In this document: piece after piece, positions 30,601-38,594 of the stretch | How positions within the stretch are numbered: the first letter of the stretch is position 1 | How the letters are laid out: every line of letters starts with the position of its first letter | NCBI GenBank assembly: GCA_902798385.1 | Contig: CADBWK010000006.1 | Span: 1 to 64,000 of the forward strand | Direction of reading: 5' to 3' | DNA length: 64,000 nt | DNA from: an uncultured Bacteroidales bacterium | GTDB taxonomy: Bacteria > Bacteroidota > Bacteroidia > Bacteroidales > Paludibacteraceae | Notes under the pieces: generated by a model | The model's database searches: none | What the model was told of the DNA's origin: nothing | What the model saw: the letters and a program-made list of their open reading frames with translations, nothing else | Program-made: the position numbers and the translations under genes

Positions 30601-31630
30601 GAATACCAATCCGGAGGGTAAGCAACTGCGCGATATCCCGGCAGACGGTATGAATGTGCGTTACAGCCTTGCTGCTTATGCAGGCAAGAACGTTCGTATC
30701 GGTTTCTACCGCGAGGCACGTTCTTCTTCCTCCACCGGTATCGCTATCCACGTGGATAATGTCCGTCTGGCTTACTTCGATAAGACTGTCGAGTATGCTT
30801 CGACTTGCCAATACGAGGACATCACCGTAGGCGATATCCACCTCTCCGGAGATGAGACCACGCCGGGTATCCATTCGTACCCGCAGCCGTTCTATGTATC
30901 GGATGCAGAGGCTAAGGCCGGTAAGAAAGATAGCGTTCAGCAGTTGGAGATCGAGGTTTATCCGGCAATGGAGACCGTGATCAAGGATACGATCTGCGAG
31001 GGCGATACCTACACCGATTATAACTTCATGCCGAAGGATAAGACCGGTACTTACCATCGTAAGCTGCAGACAGTTGTTCACGGATGCGATAGTATCGTAA
31101 CGCTCTATCTGGAGGTAACGGCACGTCGTTACGGCGCTGACTTGGAGGCTACGATCTGTAAGGGTGGTGAGCCGTACGAGTGGCACGGAAAGACGTACGA
31201 ACGCGCCGGCATCTATCGCGATACGCTCGTTTCATCGGTAGGTTGCGACAGCGTAGAGACGCTTATCCTTTCCTATGTAGAAGATACGGGCAATGATACC
31301 CTCTATCGCCATAGTACAGTGGCTATCCAGGATCTGCCGTTCGTTTATCAGGATCCCGACTTCGCTTACGCTCCGGGTCAGGCACCGATCGTCTATAGGG
31401 TAGGAACGGAGAAGGGTGAGTATGTCGATACCGTTCGTGTACTCGTAGAAACCTGTACGGCAACCCTCGTTCACACCCTCACGGTTTATGACCGCGATGA
31501 GGCAATCGACAACGTTGATAGCGAGGATTCCGGTGCCCGCAAGGTGATCTATAACGACCGCATGTACATCATCCTGAACGATGAATGGTACACGATCGAA
31601 GGTCAGAAAGTACGTGATCCGCGCGAGTAA
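21668..31630 (+). CDS. Giant secreted protein of jelly-roll and fibronectin-III modules (3320 aa)
   Basis: Predicted T9SS-exported surface protein, perhaps an adhesin or filament. A signal peptide (ATG 21668 or 21674) is followed by about ten repeats of 255-340 residues, each a jelly-roll resembling the choice-of-anchor J/cleaved-adhesin type (EGFENG, FESYEIDAIPGCW, VGVMTDPEDLSTFVPLD, YLDDV) plus an Fn3-like domain. Fn3 parts start near residues 187, 482, 742, 1015, 1274, 1556, 1810, 2115, 2451 and 2747. Near the end come two units of the type DTICEGDTYTD..GCDSIVTLYLEV (about 3108-3205). The C-terminus (YNDRMYIILNDEWYTIEGQK) is a short sorting-like motif rather than a full T9SS domain. It has its own promoter and terminator. 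Confidence 0.82.
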   Translation: MFMKKYLFCLMIAAVASTMSLEARTIVIDEGFENGIQEDVWTQELLSGSMPWAVEDVSDGLSWPSTVKEGSKRAYLRNTTGETLGYKTRLVSKVMDLRPTKVYLPELTFWYANPKWGADRDTLRVLYRPNTRSEWKVLAEYSDATSDWKRVKFSLPELSQTYQIAFEGTDNLGRGIVLDDVKVQSAPECTVPYDLMATNKGAGKVNVSWQASFDADSFEVIISRDTIEPELIRDLEVNEPQRIAYHGFVPGDVMNKDLTLESGAFYLAYVRSICEDENSAWSSEQSKDGPFGFRVRVAKQVPFTEKFNYDKGVTRDADWAWGNNLVDNVVSPYVNSSASSSVRANYSPDATSAVIFSGALNSPSTFIPADRYVYVATPALSDTLNEDFHISQCQVHFWSTVYTYTGRQYGRSILVGVMEDPDDITTFRVVDTISVWGNKTFQENIVDLSSYTGSGTFLAFVSDFDRENLFYIDNVTVEYRPQVEKVTKISVNPRDTFATISWEGNASSYNVLVTNAEVDPLSPSAEAIVAQATVSTKSYVCEDLEANHSWNNPYYVYVQAVGTEWSYRYPFVTIASKRDIPYAFDFEARTTTTYKIGNQQCVAGMGVFGNAGTYPAVNVGTSYGGSNSLFLSKRGGTDAWLTLPMVEDLNETQVKFYLSSGSNDVSQAHATIGIMSNPMDINTFVPVSSFTLNSTGYTRCYTNFENYQGPDGVIAIVWDDVKNMTANTINYIDEITVDSLSECVPPTNIELEIFPDSVTVGWEASALSDEWEIFLSRTPLSETQRVHKTLEQIAAMGGVVVAQSVSLADPQNPPRFGFGNLVQHSNYYLYVRATCDLEWWSEMAFATPCQDEAFPYKETFENYNVGSQSVGCWQLADYMGVDYPRIYQAGTSSNSNKTLELYSSGTTHRSIAIMPTIDGNLSNMLLSFDVRTSAGTASSTGVVIVGTMSDIENQSTFVPFDTVMVSGNAFKKARFILSNYELDHDNIAITSGLGGNLIMNSDVLIDNVELKDPSCIEAFDIKQVNLAPHSIDLEWKGQSANDMWELKVLSKEASVASVKNNNYDHNYDIVNDTLVQGKAFHIEDLNTQTTYYFYIRTLCGDSVWTSVRAHTTCDLLDPAKSNKETFESYEIDAIPGCWTVGTTGTSPSNTPHIISHGGSKILYIYETSCTSWAATPEIKCDSLSQLMVTFSSGASLSSEYCVLGVMTDPEDLSTFVPLDSVAGQGSSAELITKSFDLSEYASLIPKGAKYIAWRGRMKKSDYVYLDDVSIISMACPVPKAYLSELTTSSVRVNSGLMTDDQWILLMTNHGLTEPQLDGSAAIPDSWIIRRDTTDKANVRVTGLQGQTRYYLHLAALCEDTVMSQWRTTTFVTPCEAQTPEDLGVITFSEDEGFEVGAGGEMPCWITGNKTDDVASTYIPYVEATSSIMHNGKNYLRIYDNVTSSTTAVGAYAIMPELNVDSIHKYQVNFWGRANNSSSNNAQLIVGVVTDPSDLSTFVPIDTLNFSKTAWDPYSVGFEDYLGDYMGDFGKNIMFLSDFGATNYVYVSEVSVELIPQCRSIGTFEVDSVGESAALVSWKGYQDTYRVLLANRVLNDNEKLHYQYLLDTIVDHSDGILISGLEAAASYYVYAQGICDNGDSTAISMTYATIRTTCPTEGGAALPFFDDFESYETGETQPGCWQLLGYSGLKIATISSNGSKGINLWYNGYMVVPRVAGELENLRLSFDARAYSTSDTRKMYVGVMGDVNDLTTFQLLETFTLPAGSEFTHCVMDLANYELPYDNIVITAGIDNVTPTRYDDWIDNVGLELVATCNAPKLKSIGASYNSLEIGITPASKTDSRWELVVIPEAVYITIGNLNQYLENADKIVTETTTVEISDLTPATSYYIFARTLCEGDDVSAWTRNPLKVNTQYYYEDAYSFGFENASGSHPESWVRSMYSESDAYYIHPALVTGRDSLGMESQSYMHYPHSLQNIPDSIGYSRTDNGALLLFADGGYYGEYVIFPPVGTAQARSFEFQVRPGYHNKKSDRINHATEGLLEIGLVDRDRDFGTYEALASIRIDQPSTTTKPTSKNNQLFKKYTLDLDSATIADKQLVFHMPKQNADSVYLYIDDAKLDAKKDFSLVALKKIVADGSGALVEWQNIGGPWNLYIKTPDGGEVQQFLNLSGVTSQLVENLEAQTDYVAYLERANAPSDAKNYVTSDHLAFRTLCRAQEPDKSGAFVWSFDDTYDWEANDVLAGDIYDSLYLKQNCFQTGVTYDKPVNGYQWLIQRKGYEYYGPMTGYNSSRHYESGRNDSPALRVHTTEANFNSYIVLPELRCSLDTMMVEFYGRCFVNYDNAFGTVANRGKIVDATFLHKAYSQSIVVGTLTDPKDLSTLHVIDTLTYSYTELTVDDNVNNDPTGLKYWDQMRLPLAGTQGKYIVLFQPAAGLFYLDDLSVKPVGNTLFKPGHPQTTDINDVSATLSWTVWHPELASVVVVLNGQGEEIRRETVNGTEYQLTHLQAAQMYSWYVYQTDGTNESPATKPLLFTTDCITNSPEYTCGFEDAEGWKNIKETNYKQTLCWTYNDAAQGEWKSATYDPYNQANTSAYKYSYEGQNAVMMRGSFSSRLTYQPYIALPAMDVAAYDTLQIMFWMRPAVISATNDSVVQTYTGSAYSKSIIVGTMTDPNDAATFVAIDTVTYDGTLSVADKATAANSWLYQQMKVELTGATGPYIALMTSAQAKGSSTQVTGDYLWIDNISFERINECKEPKDLNVLQLGATHAVLNWNGPESAGSYLLQVSTDPFFATEDAFVFNDVVESNTYRVEHLSSQTTYVWRVQSICDERWGSSSFSQKATFKTSRTPYFYEPFSATASATEWTFSKAHADNVVDTTGVISRGTDNCSFARTTVSYGLEGSHYAAPGYYNDYHWMITPNFYLPENDSVHFSMDIALTACNSAHLMTGNAVTDNDMKDDYYFMIIISDDGGQTWKSKNILGKWQNTNPEGKQLRDIPADGMNVRYSLAAYAGKNVRIGFYREARSSSSTGIAIHVDNVRLAYFDKTVEYASTCQYEDITVGDIHLSGDETTPGIHSYPQPFYVSDAEAKAGKKDSVQQLEIEVYPAMETVIKDTICEGDTYTDYNFMPKDKTGTYHRKLQTVVHGCDSIVTLYLEVTARRYGADLEATICKGGEPYEWHGKTYERAGIYRDTLVSSVGCDSVETLILSYVEDTGNDTLYRHSTVAIQDLPFVYQDPDFAYAPGQAPIVYRVGTEKGEYVDTVRVLVETCTATLVHTLTVYDRDEAIDNVDSEDSGARKVIYNDRMYIILNDEWYTIEGQKVRDPRE

Positions 31631-31651
31631 GCGCTGATGCTGGAAATGAAG

Positions 31652-31684
31652 CAAGGCTGCCATTTTTGGCGGCCTTGTTTTGTC
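31652..31684 (+). terminator. Rho-independent terminator
   Basis: CAAGGCTGCC, loop ATTTTT, GGCGGCCTTG (31652-31677; one T-G pair), then TTTTGTCATTTT. It ends the 3320-aa gene. Confidence 0.88.
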
Positions 31685-31741
31685 ATTTTGCAAACTAAAT
31701 ATGACAAAATCGTTACAAAATAACATTTTTTTGAAAAAAAA

Positions 31742-31773
31742 TTTGTACATTCCGAAAAATTGTTGTACTTTTG
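31742..31773 (+). promoter_or_regulatory. Bacteroidetes promoter for the split giant gene
   Basis: TTTG (31742-31745), 20 nt, TACTTTTG (31766-31773), followed by an 80-nt leader to the ATG at 31854. Confidence 0.75.
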
Positions 31774-31853
31774 TGCGCTAAAATGTTTATTTTAGACAAA
31801 TACTATATCAAGATAGTTGTTATTTATTGTTTAACTAATTACTAAAAAAGCTT

Positions 31854-34800
31854 ATGAGAACTTTTACTCAAAAAGTGGCATTTGCGCTGATTGCACTGAT
31901 GTGCTTTGCAATGCCACAAGTAGTAATGGCGCAAGACTGTGTGGACATAGGCGAAGGCACGACAGCTGGAAGCGGTTATGTACCTGTGGCTAACTGGTAT
32001 CACAACAGTTACTCGCAGCAGCTCTACACGGCTGATGAGATTAATCATGGTGCAGCAAACATTACCAGTATCTCTTTTGCATACGGTGATGCTACTTCCA
32101 TGACGCGTAAAATCTCTATTTATCTGGCCAACACAGATGCTGAAAATCTGTCAAGCTCTTATGTAACAGCGGGTCTCGAAGAGGTCTTCTCAGCTGCGGC
32201 TGTCACTTTTGACAACACGTCAGACTGGGTAACGATTGAACTGACTACTCCGTTCGCTTATGACGGAACGAGTAACCTGCTGGTTGCGGTCTGGCAAGAT
32301 GCAGATGCATCGATAGAGACCGGTTACGGTAGTGGAAGTCGTTTTATCCAGACTTCTATGACCGGCATGGCTCGTTCCCAACAGACCGACAACAGCGGCA
32401 CAAGTGCTTACACGCTTGCGGACGGTGTACCGACTACAGGTACTGCCTCTGCTGTTGCTTATCGTCCAAACATCCAATTCTGTTTTACTGGCGGTTCGGC
32501 AGGTCCGACTTGCGACAAACCGGAATCGGTGGAGGCTAACGACGTAACGGCTAATTCCGCTACCATCAACTGGATCGGTTCGGCTTCGGCTTACAACCTC
32601 CAGTACAAGGCTTCGTCTGATGCAGATTGGACATTGGTGAAGAACCTGTCGGGTAACTCCTATTCGCTGACAGGCCTTGTTTCGAACACGGCTTATCAAG
32701 TGCAGGTACAAGCTATCTGCGGTGAGAACACCAGTGGTTGGAAATCGGCTTCGTTCAACACCTTGATCGGTATCCCGTTCGCAGAGCATTTCGATGCTTC
32801 ATCTAAACCGACTGGTTGGAACATCTATTCCGGACAGTTGCAGTCGGATGGTTCGGCTACGCTGACATCTGCAAGTAACTGGAGTTTTGGAGCAAAGAAT
32901 GACATCTTTGACAGCCATGCTTATGCTAATATCTGGAGCACAGGCTGCTTTAGATGGCTTGTAACCCCCGCAATTCCTGTTCCCGCAATGGAAGAGGGTG
33001 ATCCGGGCTTCCGGATGTCCTTCAACTTGGCATTAACTAAGTGGAGTTCCGCGGCACAGGTAGATCAAACTCAGCAGCAAGATGACCGATTTATCGTACT
33101 GGCTTCGATTGATGAGGGTGCTAACTGGACTATCCTTCGTGAGTGGAACAATACCGGTTCGGAGTATGTTTACAATGGTATTTCTTATTCCGCGGATGGT
33201 GAGGAGGCAGTGATTGATCTGAGTGCTTATGCCGGTCAAACGATTCTGCTTGCTTTCTATGGCGAGTCCACCGTTGCCGGTGGTGATAATGCCATCCACG
33301 TGGATGATGTAGTGGTTGAGAAGACCCCGACTTGTTTCAAGCCGACAGACCTCCACGCAGTGGATGGTGCCGCTACGAGCACAACGCTGCCGGTAGCATG
33401 GACAGCAAACACCGGTGAGACGGCATGGCGTCTCCAATACAAACCGGCAGTTGATGCTGAGGCGGAGTGGATTACGCTTGATATTGCCGCTAATCCGTAT
33501 ACGATTACCGGTCTGAGTGCCTTCACCGAGTACGAGATCCGCGTAGCAGCGGTTTGTACCGAGGAAGATTTCACCGACTATGGTAAATCGATTAAGGCGA
33601 AGACCGCAGCGGTTGTTCCGTTTGCACAAACCTTCGACACCACGGCTATGCCGGGTGAGTGGAAACGTTATGAGGCATTACTCGAAGAGGTAACCGAAAG
33701 CGGTGCACAGTTGGTTGCAACCAATGACGGTTGGAAAGTAGGTACGCAGAATGGCGTCTTTGGCAATGAGCACCTCTATCTGAATATCGCCGGTATGAGT
33801 ACCAAATATTGGTTGGTAAGTCCGGTTATCGAGATGGCAGAAGGTTATCAGTTGACCTTCGACCTCGCGCTGACTACCAAGGCCGGTAATGCTCCGGCAG
33901 CGGTTACGGCAGGTGAGCAACAAGATGATAAGTTCATCGTCTTCATCTCTACCGACGGTGGTGTTAACTGGACGGCTCTGCATATTTGGGATAACGCAGG
34001 TGCAGGTACTTCATTCGACCAGATCAACACCGAGGGTCAGACCATTAAGTTGGACCTCAGTGCGTATGCAGACAACAGCATCATGCTGGCATTCTACGGT
34101 GAGTCCACCGGTGATCCTACCGATAATAACTACAAGGGTGATAACAACCTCCACATCTCCAATGTGGCGATTGCTCCTATCCCGGCTTGTGAGCGTCCGC
34201 TCAGTATCACACTCGGTACGATCGGCGGTACTACGGCTCAGATCTCTTGGGACGCCGATGAGGATGGCACATGGGAGTACGGTTATAAGGCTAATCCGGC
34301 TGAAGACTTCGTGCCGGCAGAGACGGACTACACCGGTTCTACCACTGATAAGTTTGTTGACCTGGAAGGTCTGGCTGAGACCACGGATTATCTCTTCTTC
34401 GTTCGCCGCGCTTGTGGTGAGACCGAGAAGAGTGAGCCGCTGACGAAGGCCTTCAAGACTATCCAGACTCCGGCTTCTCTGCCGTATGATTGGGACTTTG
34501 AGGAAGGTAATGGTTGGTTGTTGGTCAATGGTGACTTAGCAAACAAGTGGGCTTATGGTACAGCGACCAGCAAGAGTCCGTCACATGCACTCTATATCTC
34601 CAATGATAACGGTCTGAGTCATGCTTATACGTATGGTTCGCAAGCGATGGTATATGCTACCAAGACCTTCTATTTCGGCGAAACGGGTATGTATTCGTTC
34701 TCGTTCGATTGGAAGGGAGAGGCTGATTCTTATCACTATGATTTCATTCGTGTTGCTTTGGCTCCGATGTCTGTTGATCCGGTGGCTGCAACCACAGTGC

Positions 34801-37800
34801 CGACCGGCTTCAGTAGAACAGCCCTTCCGGAAGGATGGATTGCTCTTGATGGCGGAACCGGTTTGGATGGCGCAGCAGATTGGCAAAACCAATTGGCGGA
34901 GATCAATATTGAGAGCGTAGGCAACTATAAGGTAATCATCGCTTGGAGAAACAATAGTTATTATGATATTGAAACTCCGGGTGCTATCGATAACTTCAAG
35001 ATCAGTCGTATCGCTTGTACGCGTCCGACCGGTTTGCAAGTTTCGGATATCACGACTAACAGTGCTTCGTTCGATTGGGATGACGAAACGGATGGTATGA
35101 AATGGGTATATGCATGCGTTCCGGCTACAGAAGATGAGCCGGCTGACGAGGCATTCCTCCCGGTTAATCAGAACTCAATTACCTTGAGCGATTTGGATTA
35201 CAATACCTCTTATGTGTTCTACTTGCGTAAGAACTGCGAAGCGGATGGTTTCAGCCAGAGTCGTACGATTGCCTTCAAGACGCTCAACCCGTACTTGGTG
35301 GTAATCAACTCGGGCGCTACCTCAACGACCAATTATGTGCCGTTCAACGGTTATTATGCAGATGAGGCTAACCTCTGTCAGTTCGTTATCCCGGCAGATT
35401 CTCTGCTGAGAATGGAGTGGGATACCATTACCCAATTGACGTTCTATACCAGCTCTTCCTATGCGAATGTATCTTGGCCGGACGCTCAATTTGAGGTATA
35501 TATGGCAGAAGCTTCGGCTACTACGCTTTCCGGTCTCGCAGATTGGGATGCCATGACTTTAGTCAAGAATGCGGCTAACCTGTCTGTTGTTAACCAGGAA
35601 ATGGTAGTTACTTTGACGCAACCGTATGTTTATCATGGCGGTCACCTGATGATTGGCTTCAAACAAACCGTTCCGTCTTCTACGTATGCTTATGCATATT
35701 TCTATGCTAAGTCCACTACCGGCGCTGCATATAGTGTTTATGGAAATTCTGCTTCTTCCGGTGTTCGTAACTACTTGCCTAAGGTAGCTATGGATATTAT
35801 TCCGGGTGACGCTCCTGCTTGTACAGCGCCGAAAGCATTCCACGCTATTGATACGCTGACAACGGAAACAACGGCTACCTTGGCTTGGAAACCGATTACT
35901 CCGGAGACGAATTGGGTAATCCGTTACAAGGTACAAGGCGCAGAAGACTGGGCAGCTGTCGTTCCGGTAGCTACTGATACCTTCAAAGTGCTTGCGGGTC
36001 TCAATCCGGCTACTATCTACGAGGCTCAGATTGCTACGCAATGTGATCCGGAGGATGCAGAGAACATCGGCGATTACAGCAGCTCGATCCTCTTTGCTAC
36101 CTCATGTGTTCCGTTCGCAACAGTGAACGAGGGCTTCGAAGGAACACCGCTTTGCTGGAATGCTATCCGGGCGGGTAACTATCCTGCTATCTTGTCTAAC
36201 TATCCGGAAGATGCATATAGCGGAACCAAGTTCCTCTATTTCTACTCGAGCGCATCCGATGAGCCGGCAGATGAATATGTCATTCTTCCGGAACTCATCA
36301 GTCTGGACAACATGCGTATCAAGTTCATGGCTCGTAATGACTATGAGTTGTCTGAGAGCATTGAGGGTGCACGGGTTGTTGTCGGTGTTATGCCGGATCA
36401 GGTAGATACCGCGAACTTCGTAGCATTGCAAACGTTTACGTTGACCAGCAATGTATATACGCAATACGTTGTTCCGTTCACCGAATATACCGGTGACTAC
36501 AAGTATGTAGCGATTAAGATGTTGGCCGCTTCGCAGTTGCAAGCTTCTCTGTTGATTGACGATGTAATCGTAGAAGAGATCCCGGCATGTCTGGAGCCGA
36601 CCGGTTTGGTTGCTGTTGCAGACAGTCTGACTTCTACCTCTGCGGTACTTGCATGGACGGCCCAGGGCGATGAGGCTAACTGGCTCGTTCGTTACAGAAA
36701 AGTATCTGAGGAAGAAGTAGAATGGAGTGAACCGATTCAAACTACCAATGACACGCTCTTGATCAGCGGTCTCGAGCCGGCTACGGCTTATGAGGCACAG
36801 GTAGCTGCTTGGTGCGATCCGACGAATGAAGAGGCAATGAGTCAGTATACGGAACCGTTGACCTTCTCCACAATGTACGGTATTCCGTTCGTTGAGGCGT
36901 TCGGTACGGCTAAACCGGCTGATTGGAGTCTCTATACCGGTTGGTTGGATAGCATCACATCCGGTGTTGCCGATCTCACTGCTGCAACTTCCGGTTGGAA
37001 CTTCGGTACCGCTAACGGCGTATTTGACGAGCACGCACGTACCAATATCTATGGTACAACTTGGAATAAGTGGTTGTTAACGCCGGCTATCGAGATGCAG
37101 GCAGGTGTACAACTCACCTTCGACCTCGCATTGACGACTTACTCCGGTACGCTGGGAGCTGTAGATAAGACACAGCAAGCGGATGACCGCTTCTTCGTGC
37201 TCTTCTCGATCGATAATGGCGTGACATGGGATAGTCTCCGTGTATGGAACAATACCGGTTCCGAGTACGTTTACAATGACATTGCTACAGCAGGTCAGGA
37301 TGTCAAGATCGTATTGGATGATTCGTTGGCAAACAAGAACGTGATCTTCGCGTTCTACGGTGAGTCTCATCTTACAGGTGGTGACAACAACCTCCACATC
37401 GACAATGTGAAGATTGCTGCTATCCCGTCTTGCGAGCGCCCGATGGAATTGGCTGCAACCACGATCGCTGCTACTTCGGTTACCCTTGATTGGGCTCCGC
37501 AGAGCGCAGAAGAAGCGTGGATGCTGCAATACAAGAAGAGCGCAGACGAAGAGTGGACCGCTCTCGAAGAGGCTGTTACGGTACGTCCGTACACGCTCGA
37601 AGGTCTGGAGCCGGCTACCGCTTATGACGTGAAGATTGCGGCTAAGTGTAGCGACGAGGATATGTCCGAATACTCCAGAGCTCTCAGCTTCACCACCGAG
37701 TGTATGATTATCTCTACTTTCCCGTACAAGGAAGGCTTCGATAGCATTACCGGTGCAACTGCGAGTCATGTGCTGCCGGTTTGCTGGAATTATATCAATA

Positions 37801-38594
37801 CCAGCACCTACTCGTCTTATTTGTATTATCCGACGGTATATGCAGGTGCTACTTATGCGAATAGTGGTGTTAACTCACTGAAGTTCTATTCGTACTACTA
37901 CTCAACCTATGATCCGCAAGATCAGTATGCAATCCTGCCGCAGATGGAAGGTGTCAACGGCTTGCGTATCAAGTTCAACGCACGTAAGTATTCCGCTTCG
38001 TACGATGCTACGGTTTACGTAGGTGTTATGACGGATCCGGCGGATGCTTCTACCTTTGTACAGATTGCATCCCTTGCTCCGACTACAGCAGAATACGAAC
38101 CGTTCGTAGTGCCGTTGAGCAGTTATGCAGGTGAGGGTCAGTACATCGCATTCAAGATGCCGAAGGCTACCACTTCTTATCGCGGTTTGCATATCGATGA
38201 TATCGTAGTAGAGGAAATTCCGAACTGTCTCGAACCGACCGGTTTGGAGATCTCCGAGATTACGGAAGATGGTGCGAAAGCAACTTGGAATAATGAGGAG
38301 AACGGTGCATGGAAGTATGCATATGCTTTGGCTTCTGAAGAGATGCCGGCTGAGTTTATCGCAATCACTGACACCTTCGTTGTAATGAGCGAATTGCTGG
38401 AGAACAAAGACTATGTCTTCTATCTGGTAAAAGATTGTGGTAATGATGCATACAGCGAGGTTGTTGCTCAACCGTTCCATACAAAGATGGGTCCGGCTGC
38501 AGTTCCGTATGCTGATGACTTTGAGGATGGCAACAACTGGATGTTCATGTTATACCAACGCTTGGGTATTGGGCGAGGCTGCTCACAACGGTGA
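31854..38594 (+). CDS. Giant Fn3 surface protein, N-terminal part (frameshifted)
   Basis: First about 2232 residues of a protein that would be about 3420 aa. Signal peptide MRTFTQKVAFALIALMCFAM, with cleavage near VMAQ. A module of about 180 residues (VDIGEGTTAGSGYVPVANWY) recurs in diverged form near residue 1145. Between them are jelly-roll domains of the cleaved-adhesin kind (WLVTPAI, DDRFIVLASIDEGANWTIL, AYAGQTILLAFYGEST, NAIHVDDVVVE) and Fn3 domains beginning P(A/T/S)C, near residues 220, 491, 776, 1052, 1320, 1576, 1855 and 2120. After GNNWMFM (to about 38549) the frame is lost and it ends at a stop at 38594. The rest continues in the +1 frame. Confidence 0.8.
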   Translation: MRTFTQKVAFALIALMCFAMPQVVMAQDCVDIGEGTTAGSGYVPVANWYHNSYSQQLYTADEINHGAANITSISFAYGDATSMTRKISIYLANTDAENLSSSYVTAGLEEVFSAAAVTFDNTSDWVTIELTTPFAYDGTSNLLVAVWQDADASIETGYGSGSRFIQTSMTGMARSQQTDNSGTSAYTLADGVPTTGTASAVAYRPNIQFCFTGGSAGPTCDKPESVEANDVTANSATINWIGSASAYNLQYKASSDADWTLVKNLSGNSYSLTGLVSNTAYQVQVQAICGENTSGWKSASFNTLIGIPFAEHFDASSKPTGWNIYSGQLQSDGSATLTSASNWSFGAKNDIFDSHAYANIWSTGCFRWLVTPAIPVPAMEEGDPGFRMSFNLALTKWSSAAQVDQTQQQDDRFIVLASIDEGANWTILREWNNTGSEYVYNGISYSADGEEAVIDLSAYAGQTILLAFYGESTVAGGDNAIHVDDVVVEKTPTCFKPTDLHAVDGAATSTTLPVAWTANTGETAWRLQYKPAVDAEAEWITLDIAANPYTITGLSAFTEYEIRVAAVCTEEDFTDYGKSIKAKTAAVVPFAQTFDTTAMPGEWKRYEALLEEVTESGAQLVATNDGWKVGTQNGVFGNEHLYLNIAGMSTKYWLVSPVIEMAEGYQLTFDLALTTKAGNAPAAVTAGEQQDDKFIVFISTDGGVNWTALHIWDNAGAGTSFDQINTEGQTIKLDLSAYADNSIMLAFYGESTGDPTDNNYKGDNNLHISNVAIAPIPACERPLSITLGTIGGTTAQISWDADEDGTWEYGYKANPAEDFVPAETDYTGSTTDKFVDLEGLAETTDYLFFVRRACGETEKSEPLTKAFKTIQTPASLPYDWDFEEGNGWLLVNGDLANKWAYGTATSKSPSHALYISNDNGLSHAYTYGSQAMVYATKTFYFGETGMYSFSFDWKGEADSYHYDFIRVALAPMSVDPVAATTVPTGFSRTALPEGWIALDGGTGLDGAADWQNQLAEINIESVGNYKVIIAWRNNSYYDIETPGAIDNFKISRIACTRPTGLQVSDITTNSASFDWDDETDGMKWVYACVPATEDEPADEAFLPVNQNSITLSDLDYNTSYVFYLRKNCEADGFSQSRTIAFKTLNPYLVVINSGATSTTNYVPFNGYYADEANLCQFVIPADSLLRMEWDTITQLTFYTSSSYANVSWPDAQFEVYMAEASATTLSGLADWDAMTLVKNAANLSVVNQEMVVTLTQPYVYHGGHLMIGFKQTVPSSTYAYAYFYAKSTTGAAYSVYGNSASSGVRNYLPKVAMDIIPGDAPACTAPKAFHAIDTLTTETTATLAWKPITPETNWVIRYKVQGAEDWAAVVPVATDTFKVLAGLNPATIYEAQIATQCDPEDAENIGDYSSSILFATSCVPFATVNEGFEGTPLCWNAIRAGNYPAILSNYPEDAYSGTKFLYFYSSASDEPADEYVILPELISLDNMRIKFMARNDYELSESIEGARVVVGVMPDQVDTANFVALQTFTLTSNVYTQYVVPFTEYTGDYKYVAIKMLAASQLQASLLIDDVIVEEIPACLEPTGLVAVADSLTSTSAVLAWTAQGDEANWLVRYRKVSEEEVEWSEPIQTTNDTLLISGLEPATAYEAQVAAWCDPTNEEAMSQYTEPLTFSTMYGIPFVEAFGTAKPADWSLYTGWLDSITSGVADLTAATSGWNFGTANGVFDEHARTNIYGTTWNKWLLTPAIEMQAGVQLTFDLALTTYSGTLGAVDKTQQADDRFFVLFSIDNGVTWDSLRVWNNTGSEYVYNDIATAGQDVKIVLDDSLANKNVIFAFYGESHLTGGDNNLHIDNVKIAAIPSCERPMELAATTIAATSVTLDWAPQSAEEAWMLQYKKSADEEWTALEEAVTVRPYTLEGLEPATAYDVKIAAKCSDEDMSEYSRALSFTTECMIISTFPYKEGFDSITGATASHVLPVCWNYINTSTYSSYLYYPTVYAGATYANSGVNSLKFYSYYYSTYDPQDQYAILPQMEGVNGLRIKFNARKYSASYDATVYVGVMTDPADASTFVQIASLAPTTAEYEPFVVPLSSYAGEGQYIAFKMPKATTSYRGLHIDDIVVEEIPNCLEPTGLEISEITEDGAKATWNNEENGAWKYAYALASEEMPAEFIAITDTFVVMSELLENKDYVFYLVKDCGNDAYSEVVAQPFHTKMGPAAVPYADDFEDGNNWMFMLYQRLGIGRGCSQR

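Noticed and set aside
38541..38560. Programmed ribosomal frameshift in the giant gene
   Set aside because: No slippery heptamer, stimulatory hairpin or Shine-Dalgarno-like element is seen at the shift; the spacing relative to paralogous modules is better explained by a small deletion.
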